DNA from: Actinomycetota bacterium
GTDB taxonomy: Bacteria > Actinomycetota > Actinomycetes > Nanopelagicales > Nanopelagicaceae
Length of the DNA: 5,476 nt
Reading direction: 5' to 3'
Assembly: GCA_009699165.1 (NCBI GenBank)
Contig: WLOR01000091.1
Span: forward strand, 1-5,476
In this document: positions 1-5,413 of the stretch, piece after piece
How positions within the stretch are numbered: position 1 is the stretch's first letter
How the letters are laid out: each line of letters starts with the position of its first letter
Program-made: the position numbers and the translations under genes
Notes under the pieces: model-generated
Told to the model about the DNA's origin: nothing
Seen by the model: only the letters and a program-made list of their open reading frames with translations
The model's database searches: none

Positions 1-52
1 ATGGCGGAATATCTGGAGCGTATGTAACACCGCTAGATATCTAGAGTAAAAA
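1..52. other. Left-edge region downstream of the amidotransferase; possible end of a convergent gene
   Basis: No gene can be firmly called here. On the plus strand two frames run in from the window edge and close: frame 1 reads MAEYLERM and stops with TAA at 25-27, and frame 3 reads GGISGAYVTPLDI and stops with TAG at 42-44. Either could be the C-terminus of a plus-strand gene converging on the amidotransferase, but neither is long enough to identify. On the minus strand a GTG at 29-27 opens a frame (VLHTLQIFRH) that runs off the edge, but it lacks a Shine-Dalgarno sequence. There is no T-tract after the palindrome at 33-44 on either strand, so no intrinsic terminator is evident. Confidence 0.25.
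33..44. repeat. 12-bp perfect palindrome (CTAGATATCTAG)
   Basis: The bases CTAGATATCTAG equal their own reverse complement. The palindrome lies 8 bp beyond the stop codon of the amidotransferase gene. As RNA it could form only a CTAG/CTAG stem closing an ATAT loop, which is weak and is not followed by a U-tract. It could be a dyad binding site or simply chance in a short AT-rich spacer. Confidence 0.4.
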
Positions 53-781
53 CTAAATAGTTACTATCGGCGCGGTTGCGACTCGATCAAGAAATTGATC
101 TACTAAGTCGTAGCCGCGCTGATTGCTTTCTCGCTCTAACTCTCTGGTTTGGGCACGCAAGAGTTCGACATCGACACCCTCGGACTCAACTTCAGCACAG
201 CCACCTTCCATTGCAAGCCACAAATCCAAAACCTGCGAATCAATCTCTGGATGAAACTGCATTCCAAAGGTGCGACCATATACATATGCCTGAGCGCACA
301 GTTCATTTCGGGCAATCTCTGTAGCACCTGGTGGAACAGTAAATCTGTCCCAATGGTATTGAAACCATGGCCCTGTAGGAATAAAACTCTCATCTACGCT
401 TTCAATCTCAAACCAACCAAGTTCAGCTCGAGGAGATCTAGCAACAGTGCCACCTAGTACTCGAGACATGAGCTGCCCCCCAAAGCAGATTCCCATTACT
501 GGAATTCCTGCGTTGTGAACTTCGCGCATCTTTTCAACCTCTGGCAACAACCAGTTACCAATTCCTTCATCGTCATAAGCAGCATATGGAGCACCCATCA
601 CAACGACTGCATCAAATGAAAGCAAATTCGGCCACTCTGGTGTCACATTTGGAGTTTTGGCATGCTCCTCATCAACAATAATGAATCGTGTTATCTCATA
701 TCCCCGACGTTGGAACTGTGCCCAGATAGGACCGCCCGCGCTGACATGGTCATGTTCAATAAAAATCACGCGCTTGTTCAT
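53..781 (-). CDS. Stand-alone class I glutamine amidotransferase (GMP synthase glutaminase-like)
   Basis: This 242-residue cytosolic protein should hydrolyse glutamine and pass ammonia to a partner or substrate that the sequence does not reveal. Visible motifs are the oxyanion-side strand VVVMGAPYAAYDD (59-71), the nucleophile elbow MGICFGGQ with Cys99, and QFHPE with His177 and Glu179, completing the Cys-His-Glu triad. The stretch QYHWDRFTVPPGA (141-153) is typical of GMP-synthase-like amidotransferases of the COG0518 kind. No ATP-pyrophosphatase or synthetase domain follows. After the HPE motif there is only about 60 residues of charged, probably helical sequence. Length is normal for free-standing members. 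The ATG start lies 9 bp after the desaturase stop, with no clear Shine-Dalgarno sequence, so it is probably co-transcribed and translationally coupled. The family assignment is secure. The substrate is unknown: gamma-glutamyl cleavage or an unlinked synthetase partner are both possible. Confidence 0.88.
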   Translation of the reverse strand: MNKRVIFIEHDHVSAGGPIWAQFQRRGYEITRFIIVDEEHAKTPNVTPEWPNLLSFDAVVVMGAPYAAYDDEGIGNWLLPEVEKMREVHNAGIPVMGICFGGQLMSRVLGGTVARSPRAELGWFEIESVDESFIPTGPWFQYHWDRFTVPPGATEIARNELCAQAYVYGRTFGMQFHPEIDSQVLDLWLAMEGGCAEVESEGVDVELLRAQTRELERESNQRGYDLVDQFLDRVATAPIVTI

Positions 782-790
782 GGCGCTAGA

Positions 791-1759
791 TTACTTGATG
801 ATTCGTAGCGGTTCTTGCCCCCGGGCGATCATGCGATCGAAATAAACCTCGCGTTTTTCGTTAAAGCGGCTAGCTTCTTCGCCTGTTTTAGTAAGAAATG
901 CAGATAACTCTTCGCGCGCCTTAAGGCCATCGCCAGTTAAGTCAGTGCGTTCAAAGGTTTTCCAAGCACGCAAGACAGGGGCGATAACTTCATCCAGATG
1001 CTGTTGCATGTCATAGATTCCTGCCAGTGCAATCTGAACCGCTTTACGGCCAAATCCGGGCATATTCGCCCCAGGCATTCCAAAGTTAGTGACAACATCG
1101 GTAATCGCACGCATCGTTGCGTTCGGCTCCATGTCTAAAGCAGCGCCTAAAGTATTGCGATAGAAAAGCATGTGGAGGTTCTCATCAAGTGCAATTCGTT
1201 GCATCATGCTTTCAGCGATTGGGTCATCTGAAATCTTGCCCGTATTTCGGTGAGAGATTCTTGTCGCTAGCTCTTGAAAAGATACATAGGCGATCGTGTG
1301 CAACATATCGTTTTCATATGGAGTCTGATAGCCAAGAGACATATGCGCCATGCGTAAATCTTCTAGCTCATAAGGATCTACTCCGCGCGTTGCCATTAAA
1401 TAATCGCGAATAACGATGCTGTGACGAGCCTCTTCAGCCGTCCAGCGTTCGATCCATGTTCCCCATGCCCCATCACGTCCCATAGATAGTGCAATTTCAG
1501 TATGGTAACTCGGAAGATTATCTTCAGTTAAAAGATTAAGAACTAATGAGTCTTGGGCAACCGGTGTGAGCCTAGAATCCTTTGCCTCCCATGCATCGCC
1601 ATTTAAAGGGCCCGCAAAATCGCGTCCCTCAGACCATGGGACATACTCATGTGGGTACCAGTTCTTCTGGACGCCTAAATGTCGCTCAAGTTCGACTGCT
1701 ACAACAGGTTCGAGATCGCGAATTAATCGTGCTTGAATCGCTGCAGCATCTGAAGTCAT
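791..1759 (-). CDS. Soluble acyl-ACP desaturase, mycobacterial DesA type
   Basis: This 322-residue protein belongs to the soluble di-iron fatty acyl-ACP desaturases, which use O2 and ferredoxin electrons to put a cis double bond into an acyl chain carried on acyl carrier protein. All six expected iron ligands can be placed: Glu79 (LLTEDNLPSYH), Glu110 and His113 (TAEEARH), Glu163 (SFQELATR), and Glu193 and His196 (DENLHM). Other matches to the mycobacterial DesA1/DesA2 pattern are WYPHEYVPWSEGRDFAG (34-50) and MGRDGAWGTWIERWTAEE (93-110). No membrane segments or signal peptide are seen, as expected for the soluble class. The ATG at 1759 precedes a normal N-terminus (AAIQARLIRDLEPVVAVELERHL). 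It lies 38 bp after trmD with no convincing Shine-Dalgarno sequence. The next gene starts 9 bp downstream. Chain length, double-bond position and product are not predictable; desA1 versus desA2 orthology is not claimed. Confidence 0.92.
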   Translation of the reverse strand: MTSDAAAIQARLIRDLEPVVAVELERHLGVQKNWYPHEYVPWSEGRDFAGPLNGDAWEAKDSRLTPVAQDSLVLNLLTEDNLPSYHTEIALSMGRDGAWGTWIERWTAEEARHSIVIRDYLMATRGVDPYELEDLRMAHMSLGYQTPYENDMLHTIAYVSFQELATRISHRNTGKISDDPIAESMMQRIALDENLHMLFYRNTLGAALDMEPNATMRAITDVVTNFGMPGANMPGFGRKAVQIALAGIYDMQQHLDEVIAPVLRAWKTFERTDLTGDGLKAREELSAFLTKTGEEASRFNEKREVYFDRMIARGQEPLRIIK

Positions 1760-1788
1760 AGGCGCAACGCTACGGTACTAAAGGCATT

Positions 1789-1798
1789 ACTCGCGAGT
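1789..1798. repeat. 10-bp perfect palindrome (ACTCGCGAGT) at the trmD-desaturase junction
   Basis: ACTCGCGAGT is its own reverse complement. It overlaps the last base of the trmD stop codon and fills the trmD-proximal end of the 38-bp gap before the desaturase. It could be an operator half-dyad or a weak hairpin. There is no T-tract after it on the coding strand, so it does not look like a terminator, and I could not place a convincing -35/-10 pair in the gap. Confidence 0.35.
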
Positions 1799-2481
1799 TA
1801 TAAATTCTTCTCGGCGCGCTTGGTCGCTTCGCTGCTACGCCACTTGGCTATCTCTGCGTGATTTCCACTTAATAAAATCTCTGGGACTGCAATATCGCGC
1901 CAAATAGCGGGCTTTGTGAAGTTTGGATACTCAAGATATCCATCCTCATTATGTGATTCTTCACTCAGTGACTCAGGATTACCGATAACTCCTGGAATCA
2001 GACGGGTTATCGCCTCGATCATGACAAGAGATGCGACTTCTCCCCCACCTAAAACGTAATCCCCAATCGAAACTTCATGTACCCGAATATTTCGTGATGC
2101 ATACTGCTCGCTCTCATAATGTTGGCGAACTCGATCGTCGATACCTTCGTATCGACCACATGCAAAGACAAGATGCTGTGCCTTCGCAAAATCTGCAGCC
2201 ATTTTTTGATTGAACCGCTTACCTGCTGGAGTTAAAATAATTAATTCTGTTGCCTCAAGCATTAGGGGATCAAGTGCTAATCCCCAAATCTCTGGCATCA
2301 TCACCATTCCTGCACCGCCGCCATATGGAGTGTCGTCAACTGTATGGTGATTATTGTTTGCAAAAACTCGCAAGTCGTGGATTGCGAACTCCACTAAACC
2401 AGCATTACTCGCCTTACCCACAAGGGATAGTTGAAGCGGAGCAAAGTAATCTGGAAATATCGTTACGGCCTCAATCTTCAT
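1798..2481 (-). CDS. trmD: tRNA (guanine-37-N1)-methyltransferase
   Basis: TrmD transfers a methyl group from S-adenosylmethionine to N1 of G37, next to the anticodon of tRNAs reading CNN and some other codons, preventing +1 frameshifts. The 227 residues show the trefoil-knot SPOUT signature: DDTPYGGGAGMVM (49-61), FACGRYEGIDDRV (106-118), SIGDYVLGGGEVA (138-150), TRLIPGVIGN (159-168) and the C-terminal PNFTKP...LSGNHAEIAKWR. Length is close to that of other actinobacterial TrmDs. Arg160 matches E. coli Arg154. Counting 15 residues on, the position of the E. coli catalytic Asp169 is Glu175 (SLSEESHNED), a conservative but notable replacement. The start ATG overlaps the rimM stop in an ATGA arrangement, indicating translational coupling. 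The gene order rpsP-khpA-rimM-trmD supports the assignment. Confidence 0.97.
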   Translation of the reverse strand: MKIEAVTIFPDYFAPLQLSLVGKASNAGLVEFAIHDLRVFANNNHHTVDDTPYGGGAGMVMMPEIWGLALDPLMLEATELIILTPAGKRFNQKMAADFAKAQHLVFACGRYEGIDDRVRQHYESEQYASRNIRVHEVSIGDYVLGGGEVASLVMIEAITRLIPGVIGNPESLSEESHNEDGYLEYPNFTKPAIWRDIAVPEILLSGNHAEIAKWRSSEATKRAEKNL

Positions 2482-2981
2482 GCTATAACACCGCTCATGT
2501 CAGGTGGAATCACGACAAGGCGCTTATTTTTTATATCAACCAAAGGTACAAGCTGACGGACAAATGGAATTAACGCTTCAGCCTCGGCCGTCTTAATCGC
2601 AAGTAAATCTTGGCCTGGCAAATTAACGACATCAGTGACTTCGCCATATAACTCACCGGATTCAAGAAAAGCTTGACAGCCGATTAACTGCAAGACGTGA
2701 TAGTCATCTGAGTCTTCACGCTCTTCATCGATATCAACCTCAGCGTATAAAAGAGTGTTGCGCAGTTTCTCTATCTGATTGCGATCACTAAACCCGGCAA
2801 AGCCCAGCAATAAAATCCCATTGTGAACTCGGCCGGAAGTAATAGTTAATACCCCGTGCGCATCACTCTGGAGTTTTTCACCGATGGCAAACCGAGCATC
2901 AGGATCATCGGTGCGCACTTCTATGGTCGCCTCACCAAGGATTCCGTGGGCTCTACCAATGCGCCCTACGAGTAATCGCAT
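2478..2981 (-). CDS. rimM: Ribosome maturation factor RimM
   Basis: RimM binds ribosomal protein S19 in the 30S head and assists late 16S rRNA processing and head assembly in the cytoplasm. The 167-residue sequence has the two expected parts. The N-terminal beta-barrel begins LLVGRIGRAHGILGEATIEVRTDDPDARF (3-31). The PRC-barrel part includes DDYHVLQLIGCQAF (92-105), GELYGEVTDVVNLPGQDLLAI (109-129) and IPFV...VPLVDIKNKRLVVIPPDMSGV (138-166), which is the usual family ending. Length is typical. The ATG at 2981 lies 18 bp after khpA, with only a weak GAAG upstream. The last codons overlap trmD by 4 bp (ATGA). Co-expression with S16 upstream and TrmD downstream fits the classical rpsP-rimM-trmD arrangement. 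Confidence 0.96.
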   Translation of the reverse strand: MRLLVGRIGRAHGILGEATIEVRTDDPDARFAIGEKLQSDAHGVLTITSGRVHNGILLLGFAGFSDRNQIEKLRNTLLYAEVDIDEEREDSDDYHVLQLIGCQAFLESGELYGEVTDVVNLPGQDLLAIKTAEAEALIPFVRQLVPLVDIKNKRLVVIPPDMSGVIA

Positions 2982-2999
2982 GGCTTTGTACTTCGTTGC

Positions 3000-3239
3000 T
3001 TAGTTAGGTTCGTCGGTCTCGACAAGGTCAACACGTACTGTGCGACCTGCGAGCGCGCTGACAACAGTGCGCAGCGCCTTCGCGGTGCGACCATTGCGTC
3101 CAATAACCTTGCCGATATCTTCAGGATTAACTCGAACTTCTAGAGTTGTTCCACGACGATGTGTCTTTTCACTGACAACAACATCATCAGGATTATCGAC
3201 GATCCCCTTTACTAAGTGCTCGAGGGCTTCATCCATCAT
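3000..3239 (-). CDS. khpA: KH-domain RNA-binding protein KhpA (YlqC/UPF0109 family)
   Basis: This 79-residue protein is essentially a single KH domain. The GXXG loop is Gly47-Arg48-Asn49-Gly50 within DIGKVIGRNGRTAKALRTVVSALAG (41-65), preceded by TTLEVRVNPED and followed by the last strand RTVRVDLVE. In the organisms studied, KhpA pairs with the Jag/EloR-type protein KhpB and binds many RNAs, affecting cell elongation and division; whether that holds here is inference. The start is one of two adjacent ATG codons (3239 or 3236). The first lies only 2 bp after the rpsP stop and neither has its own Shine-Dalgarno sequence, so translation is probably coupled to rpsP. Its position between rpsP and rimM is common in Gram-positive bacteria. 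Length and context make the call secure. Confidence 0.95.
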   Translation of the reverse strand: MMDEALEHLVKGIVDNPDDVVVSEKTHRRGTTLEVRVNPEDIGKVIGRNGRTAKALRTVVSALAGRTVRVDLVETDEPN

Positions 3240-3241
3240 AA

Positions 3242-3808
3242 TTATTCGGCAGCCGCTTCTGTTTCAACGACAACATCTGCTGACGCTTCTGGAGCTGCAA
3301 CCTCTGCTACTGCTTCTTCAACAATTGCTTCGGACACTACTGGTGTCTCTACTGTTTCTTCTTCAACAGTTGGTTCGGCTGTAACTTCAGAGACTGGGTT
3401 TGCCTTTGCAGCAAGACGCTCTTGTGCCTTCTTCTTTAATGTTGTTGCACCCTCTGCAGGCTCATCCATTGCGTTCTTAACTGCCGCCTCGTATGCAACA
3501 TGCTTGCCAACTTTTGGAGCAGCAACGCGAAGAGTTCCTTCGGTTCCTGGTAGTCCCTTGTGCTTCTGCCAGTCGCCAGTAACTTTCAATAGGGCCTCTA
3601 CAGCCTCTGAAGGTTGTGCGCCGACTCCAAGCCAGTACAAAGCACGCTCTGAGTTAATCTCGATCAGCGATGGCTCTTGTCCTGGAACATAACGACCAAT
3701 CTCTTCAATGGAAAGACCGTTACGGGCTTTGCGTGAGTCTGTGACAACGACGCGGAAAAATGGTGTGCGGATTTTACCCATGCGCATTAAACGAATTTTT
3801 GTAGCCAA
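3242..3808 (-). CDS. rpsP: 30S ribosomal protein S16 with long acidic C-terminal tail
   Basis: S16 is an early-assembly protein of the small ribosomal subunit. The core (about residues 1-88) is clear: [21 protein letters not shown] at the start, [24 protein letters not shown], and [32 protein letters not shown]. The start chosen is TTG at 3808-3806, because it gives the family N-terminus and has an AGGAG Shine-Dalgarno sequence 9 nt upstream. A GTG at 3850 in the same frame would add 14 residues foreign to S16 and would place the Shine-Dalgarno sequence inside the gene. The product is 188 residues, about twice the bacterial core length. The extension has a Lys-rich hinge ([11 protein letters not shown], 125-135) and then a tail from about 140 made almost only of Ala, Glu, Val, Pro, Thr and Ser, with no Lys or Arg. 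Extended S16 tails are known in actinobacteria. khpA follows after 2 bp. Confidence 0.95.
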   Translation of the reverse strand: MATKIRLMRMGKIRTPFFRVVVTDSRKARNGLSIEEIGRYVPGQEPSLIEINSERALYWLGVGAQPSEAVEALLKVTGDWQKHKGLPGTEGTLRVAAPKVGKHVAYEAAVKNAMDEPAEGATTLKKKAQERLAAKANPVSEVTAEPTVEEETVETPVVSEAIVEEAVAEVAAPEASADVVVETEAAAE

Positions 3809-3817
3809 GAAATGTAT

Positions 3818-3823
3818 CTCCTG
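3818..3823 (-). promoter_or_regulatory. Shine-Dalgarno sequence of rpsP
   Basis: The coding strand reads CAGGAG, then nine bases, then TTG. It is the only strong Shine-Dalgarno match ahead of any gene in this window, and it decides the S16 start: it pairs with the TTG at 3808 and not with the GTG at 3850, which lies upstream of it. Confidence 0.85.
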
Positions 3824-3893
3824 TTTATGTGTGCCATATCTTTTCGCCACAGCGGGGTGCGTGGTGAAGCGATTCGACTATCGGTTGTATGGA

Positions 3894-3924
3894 TGTTGTT
3901 CGGGGGTAGAGGGCCCCTTCAACA
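3894..3924 (-). other. Possible two-part stem-loop in the rpsP leader
   Basis: On the coding strand an outer stem TGTTG (3924-3920) can pair with CAACA (3898-3894), five base pairs. Inside it GGGG (3917-3914) can pair with CCCC (3905-3902), separated by small unpaired bulges and closing an eight-base loop. No T-run follows, so it is not a typical intrinsic terminator. It lies about 85 nt upstream of the rpsP start. Function is unknown, and a chance dyad cannot be excluded from one sequence. Confidence 0.3.
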
Positions 3925-3967
3925 GGGTGCTTATTCTGCCATCTAAGCCGCCGATACGCGAAATCGC

Positions 3968-5401
3968 CTACTGCGACTCCTCTAGCGCCCGCTTTGCTGG
4001 ATTTCCCGACTTGGACTTCTTCTTAGCAGGAGTCTGCGCAGGCTTTGGTGCCATTGCCGGCAGTCCCATTCCGGCCATTCCTGCAGGTGCGCCGCCATTT
4101 CGGACCTGCCTCATCATCTTTTGGGCCGTGCTAAATCGATCAACTAGATTGTTGACCTCTGACACCTTGCGCCCAGATCCAAGGGCGATGCGAGCTCTGC
4201 GAGATCCATTTAATACCTTGGGATCGCGCCTCTCGATTGGTGTCATGGATTGAACTATCGCCTTGGTTCGAACTATTTCACCCTCATCGAAGTTCTCTAT
4301 CTGCTTCTTCATAGCACCAGAGCCTGGCAACATTCCTAGTATTTTCGACATCGAGCCTAACTTAGACATCGCGATGAGCTGGTCTAAGAAATCCTCCAAC
4401 GTAAAGTCTTCACCACTTGCAAACTTTGCCTCTAGCTTTGCTGACGTATCTCCATCAAATGCCTTTTTGGCTGCCTCCGAAAGCGTTGCAACATCACCCA
4501 TTCCCAAAATACGAGAGGCCATTCGTTCGGGATAAAAGATGTCAAAGTCGCTGAGCTTTTCGCCAGTCGATGCAAACATGATGGGGCGTTTTGTAATTGC
4601 AGCTATCGAAAGCGCTGCGCCGCCACGTGAATCTCCATCGAGTTTTGTCAGAACAACGCCATCAAAGCCGACGCCATGTAAGAATGCTTGCGAGGTACGA
4701 ACAGCGTCTTGTCCGATCATTGCATCGACAACAAATAAAATCTCATCAGGCGCAATGGCATCACGGATATTTTTTGCCTGTTCCATGAGTTCGGTATCAA
4801 TACCCAGACGGCCAGCCGTATCGACTATCACCATGTTGTACTGCTTGGCTTTTGCAAACTCCACGCCAGCTTTTGCAACTTTAACGGGATCGCCAACACC
4901 ATTGCCAACCTCTGGGGCAAAAACTGGAACGTTGATGCTTTCACCAACTACTTGAAGTTGAGTGACGGCATTTGGTCTTTGTAGATCCGAAGCGACTAAG
5001 AGGGGTGTATTTCCCTGGTCGGCATAGAACTTAGCTAACTTTCCAGCAAGTGTGGTTTTTCCAGCGCCTTGCAAACCTGCCAGCATGATCACAGTAGGTG
5101 GATTCTTTGCAAAGCGAATGCGCCGTGCAGACCCTCCGAGAATTTCAATAAGCGATGCGTTAACAATCTCAAAAACCGCATTGGCTTGATTTGAGCCAGA
5201 CTGCAATGTTGCAAGAGCTGCGATTGATTTCTCAGAAACTCCGGCTATGAAATCATCTACTACTTCTACTGCAACATCGGATTCGAGTAAGGCCTGCTTA
5301 ATCTCTAGACAGGTAGCCTCAATATCGCTCTTCGATAGCTTTCCGCGCGTTCGCAGTGCCGAAAATGTCGATGTAAAACGGGCGCTTAATGAGTCAAACA
5401 T
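3968..5401 (-). CDS. ffh: Signal recognition particle GTPase Ffh (SRP54)
   Basis: Ffh binds 4.5S RNA and the signal sequences of nascent membrane and exported proteins, and delivers the ribosome to FtsY at the membrane. All three domains are present in 477 residues. The N domain begins MFDSLSARFTSTFSALRTRGKLSKSDI. The G domain has the P-loop GLQGAGKTT (109-117), DLQRPNAVTQL (139-149), DTAGR (194-198), TKLDGDSRGG (252-261) and STGEK (278-282). The methionine-rich M domain spans about 330-435, with DQLIAMSKLGSMSKILGMLPG (340-360) and the RNA-binding helix-turn-helix SMTPIERRDPKVLNGSRRARIALGSGRKVSEVNNL (385-419). A Met/Gly/Ala/Pro stretch and a basic tail (AKKKSKSGNPAKRA) close the protein. The start is the standard family N-terminus, 12 bp after the glnD-like stop and without a strong Shine-Dalgarno sequence. 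Length and motifs are complete. Confidence 0.98.
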   Translation of the reverse strand: MFDSLSARFTSTFSALRTRGKLSKSDIEATCLEIKQALLESDVAVEVVDDFIAGVSEKSIAALATLQSGSNQANAVFEIVNASLIEILGGSARRIRFAKNPPTVIMLAGLQGAGKTTLAGKLAKFYADQGNTPLLVASDLQRPNAVTQLQVVGESINVPVFAPEVGNGVGDPVKVAKAGVEFAKAKQYNMVIVDTAGRLGIDTELMEQAKNIRDAIAPDEILFVVDAMIGQDAVRTSQAFLHGVGFDGVVLTKLDGDSRGGAALSIAAITKRPIMFASTGEKLSDFDIFYPERMASRILGMGDVATLSEAAKKAFDGDTSAKLEAKFASGEDFTLEDFLDQLIAMSKLGSMSKILGMLPGSGAMKKQIENFDEGEIVRTKAIVQSMTPIERRDPKVLNGSRRARIALGSGRKVSEVNNLVDRFSTAQKMMRQVRNGGAPAGMAGMGLPAMAPKPAQTPAKKKSKSGNPAKRALEESQ

Positions 5402-5413
5402 TGTGAGCTAAGA

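Larger units (their letters stand above)
3809..3967 (-). promoter_or_regulatory. ffh-rpsP intergenic region, probable rpsP operon leader
   Basis: This 159-bp stretch is the only sizeable non-coding gap in the window, so it is the natural place for the promoter and 5' leader of the rpsP-khpA-rimM-trmD operon. It carries the rpsP Shine-Dalgarno sequence at its gene-proximal end and a possible hairpin at 3894-3924. Small GCGATTTCGC and CGAT...ATCG dyads occur near the ffh end and the middle. No hairpin followed by a U-tract is seen, so an ffh terminator is not evident. I could not find a convincing -35/-10 pair; TTGAAG near 3920 has no good TANNNT partner at the proper distance. The regulatory role is inferred from position. 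Confidence 0.45.

Noticed and set aside
3216..3692. Plus-strand open frame of 158 codons rich in Ser, Thr and Ala
   Set aside because: It is the antisense of the low-complexity Ala/Glu/Val tail of S16, whose codons lack stops on the opposite strand. It has no recognisable family.
3809..3850. Upstream in-frame GTG start for rpsP at 3850
   Set aside because: It would add [14 protein letters not shown], which is not found at S16 N-termini, and would put the AGGAG ribosome-binding site inside the coding region.
3908..3920. GGGCCC-centred dyad as an intrinsic terminator for ffh
   Set aside because: The dyad is imperfect beyond the six-base core, and no T-tract follows on the coding strand.
3845..3958. 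tRNA-like look of the ffh-rpsP gap (GGCGGCTTAGATGGC and a GTCGAATC resembling a T-loop)
   Set aside because: No matching acceptor strand, no five-base-pair T stem around the loop and no anticodon arm could be assembled.
3708..4253. Plus-strand open frame of 181 codons spanning rpsP, the leader and the end of ffh
   Set aside because: It crosses two well-supported genes and the intergenic gap in antisense and resembles no protein family.
4539..4955. Plus-strand open frame of 138 codons opposite ffh
   Set aside because: It lies wholly within the highly conserved G domain of Ffh in antisense and is Ser/Thr/Pro-rich shadow sequence.
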